DNA from: Verrucomicrobia bacterium SCGC AAA164-M04
GTDB lineage: Bacteria; Verrucomicrobiota; Verrucomicrobiae; Verrucomicrobiales; Akkermansiaceae
NCBI GenBank assembly: GCA_000383735.1
Contig: KB912070.1
Location: 69,334 to 133,333 of the forward strand
Direction of reading: 5' to 3'
Length of the DNA: 64,000 nucleotides
Numbering within the stretch: the stretch's first letter is position 1; every line of letters begins with the position of its first letter. Shown here piece after piece: positions 63,077 through 64,000 of this stretch. Made by a program: the position numbers and the translations under genes. Under the pieces are notes generated by a model. That model had not been told where the DNA came from. It was given only the letters and a program-made list of their open reading frames with translations, and made no database searches.

Positions 63077-63685
63077 ATGAAAGAAGGCCCCCATCCTTAC
63101 CAAGAAATCTCGCTCGGAACAGCTGGCTTGATTCTCGGGATTATTTTGGTCGCAGTTTACGGGTTCATGTTTTTGAAAACGGATGCCTCGAAAAAAATCG
63201 CCCAAAAGTTGCCACGTAACGCTGATCTTGGAACCTACTTTATGGGTTTTGGGATGGTGTGGTTTTGGCTGCTAGTTGCGCCGCCTGATAAAGGGATTTT
63301 TTCAGCGTTGAGCATGGACCTGGGTGAGTTTAACAAAGTGAAAACATATCTGATGATTGGAGTTCCTTTGTTCTGTGTTGGGATGATTGTCTATGTGCGC
63401 GAGTTCCTCTTTGTGCGTGGCCTAGGCCTTTGCCTTCTGATGGCTTCTGCTCCACTTCTGTATGCTTCAGATTTTGAGGACGCTCCGCTACAGTTCTTAA
63501 TGCCCGCAGTCTGCTATCTCATGATTATCAAGGGCTTGTATTTTGTGGGGATGCCTTACCTCTTTCGGGATTGGGTGAATTGGGTTACGGCTTCAGATAC
63601 CCGTTGGCGGGGACTTGCACTCGGAGGGTTAGCTCTTGGCCTTGTATTTATGACTCTTGGACTGACCGCTTGGCGTGGCTATTGA
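63077..63685 (+). CDS. Hypothetical membrane protein
   Basis: About 202 residues from the ATG at 63077 (a TTG at 63068 is an alternative). Roughly six hydrophobic helices are visible: 'LGTAGLILGIILVAVYGF', 'FMGFGMVWFWLLVAPP', 'YLMIGVPLFCVGMIVYV', 'LGLCLLMASAPLLYAS', 'FLMPAVCYLMIIKGLYFVG' and 'LALGGLALGLVFMTLGL'. No family recognised. It follows miaB by 54 bases and precedes the pyrophosphatase by 7, so the three form a plus-strand unit. Confidence 0.75.
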   Translation: MKEGPHPYQEISLGTAGLILGIILVAVYGFMFLKTDASKKIAQKLPRNADLGTYFMGFGMVWFWLLVAPPDKGIFSALSMDLGEFNKVKTYLMIGVPLFCVGMIVYVREFLFVRGLGLCLLMASAPLLYASDFEDAPLQFLMPAVCYLMIIKGLYFVGMPYLFRDWVNWVTASDTRWRGLALGGLALGLVFMTLGLTAWRGY

Positions 63686-63692
63686 ACGAATT

Positions 63693-64000
63693 ATGAAGCA
63701 GTCCTGGTTTGTGCTGGGACATCGAAATCCCGATGCAGATGCTATTTGCGCTGCGATCGGCCATGCATCTTATTTACGTGCGACAGGCGATTTAGAGGCG
63801 ATTGCAGCTCGCTGTGGTGAAGTTCCCCCTCGGGTCAAAATCGTTCTCGAACAGGCTGGGCTTGAGCCTCCGGTGTTGGTTGATGATGTTCGTCCGACAG
63901 CTGGCTCGATTTGCCGTAAAACGGTGGTCGCGGTAAGGCAGGACGATACCTTTCTCATGGCCTACCGTCTAATGGTAGATCATGGGGTTCGAGCCGTGCC
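63693..64000 (+). CDS. ppaC: Manganese-dependent inorganic pyrophosphatase, family II with CBS insert (partial)
   Basis: The gene begins at ATG 63693 and runs off the right edge. The first motif, 'GHRNPDADAICAAIGHASYL', is the family II pyrophosphatase DHH-type metal-binding start (H-x-x-P-D-x-D). It is followed by 'GEVPPRVKIVLEQAGLEPPV' and 'MAYRLMVDHGVRAVP', the start of a regulatory CBS-like domain, as in CBS-PPases. It hydrolyses pyrophosphate to phosphate. The rest lies outside the window. Confidence 0.8.
   Translation, partial: MKQSWFVLGHRNPDADAICAAIGHASYLRATGDLEAIAARCGEVPPRVKIVLEQAGLEPPVLVDDVRPTAGSICRKTVVAVRQDDTFLMAYRLMVDHGVRAV

Noticed and set aside
1..64000. CRISPR arrays, IS elements, prophage genes
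   Set aside because: No short regularly spaced repeats, transposase or phage structural genes were seen; the single tyrosine recombinase is of the housekeeping Xer type.

Overview
The window looks like chromosomal DNA of a marine-type Verrucomicrobiota bacterium (Verrucomicrobiae). The pointers are a 51-residue Chlamydiae/Verrucomicrobia 'small basic protein' at 46610-46765, a PEP-CTERM protein, two planctomycete/verrucomicrobial cytochrome-like gene pairs (DUF1552+DUF1592 and DUF1501+DUF1549/DUF1553), DUF1080, Tat-exported Gfo/Idh/MocA dehydrogenases, and an FG-GAP plus sialidase protein. The genus cannot be fixed by reading alone. I see no tRNA, rRNA, CRISPR array, prophage or insertion sequence.

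Layout. 1-34.7 kb is mainly secreted or periplasmic catabolism: GDSL esterases, serine hydrolases, a polyester/feruloyl-type esterase, Gfo/Idh dehydrogenases, SMP-30, a phosphoesterase, MscS, a sialidase translationally coupled to a sodium symporter, lipoproteins, an I78-type inhibitor, a SlyB-like lipoprotein and a WEPF-repeat protein. 34.7-48.4 kb holds core genes: kdsB-pyrG-GH3 as a chain of ATGA overlaps on the minus strand, then a symporter, dnaA and dnaN on the plus strand, acs, a pseudouridine synthase, the small basic protein and a ROK kinase. 48.5-53.7 kb carries an endonuclease/phosphatase-family enzyme and the DUF1549-DUF1501 operon. 54.0-60.4 kb is a three-gene operon: a 1574-residue membrane coiled-coil protein with five 117-118-residue repeats, a secreted prenyltransferase-fold protein and a TPR protein. 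The right end has a Xer recombinase, miaB, a membrane protein and a partial manganese-type pyrophosphatase.

Main discovery candidate. Two unrelated genes each contain one in-frame TGA exactly where their family has a functional cysteine. One is a TlpA-like thioredoxin (TGA at 25804-25806, giving W-U-G-P-C). The other is MiaB (TGA at 61622-61624, giving K-T-Y-G-U-Q-M-N). Both are followed, 31 and 25 nt downstream, by a hairpin with the same GAGC/GCUC stem top and a GGU-containing loop (GGUC, AGGUU), resembling the bacterial SECIS loop of E. coli fdhF. The best reading is that UGA is decoded as selenocysteine here and that both are selenoproteins. A Sec-containing MiaB would place a selenolate at a ligand position of the auxiliary iron-sulfur cluster. 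Standard gene calling splits the first gene and truncates the second. The selA/selB/selC/selD machinery is not in this window and must be sought elsewhere in the genome.
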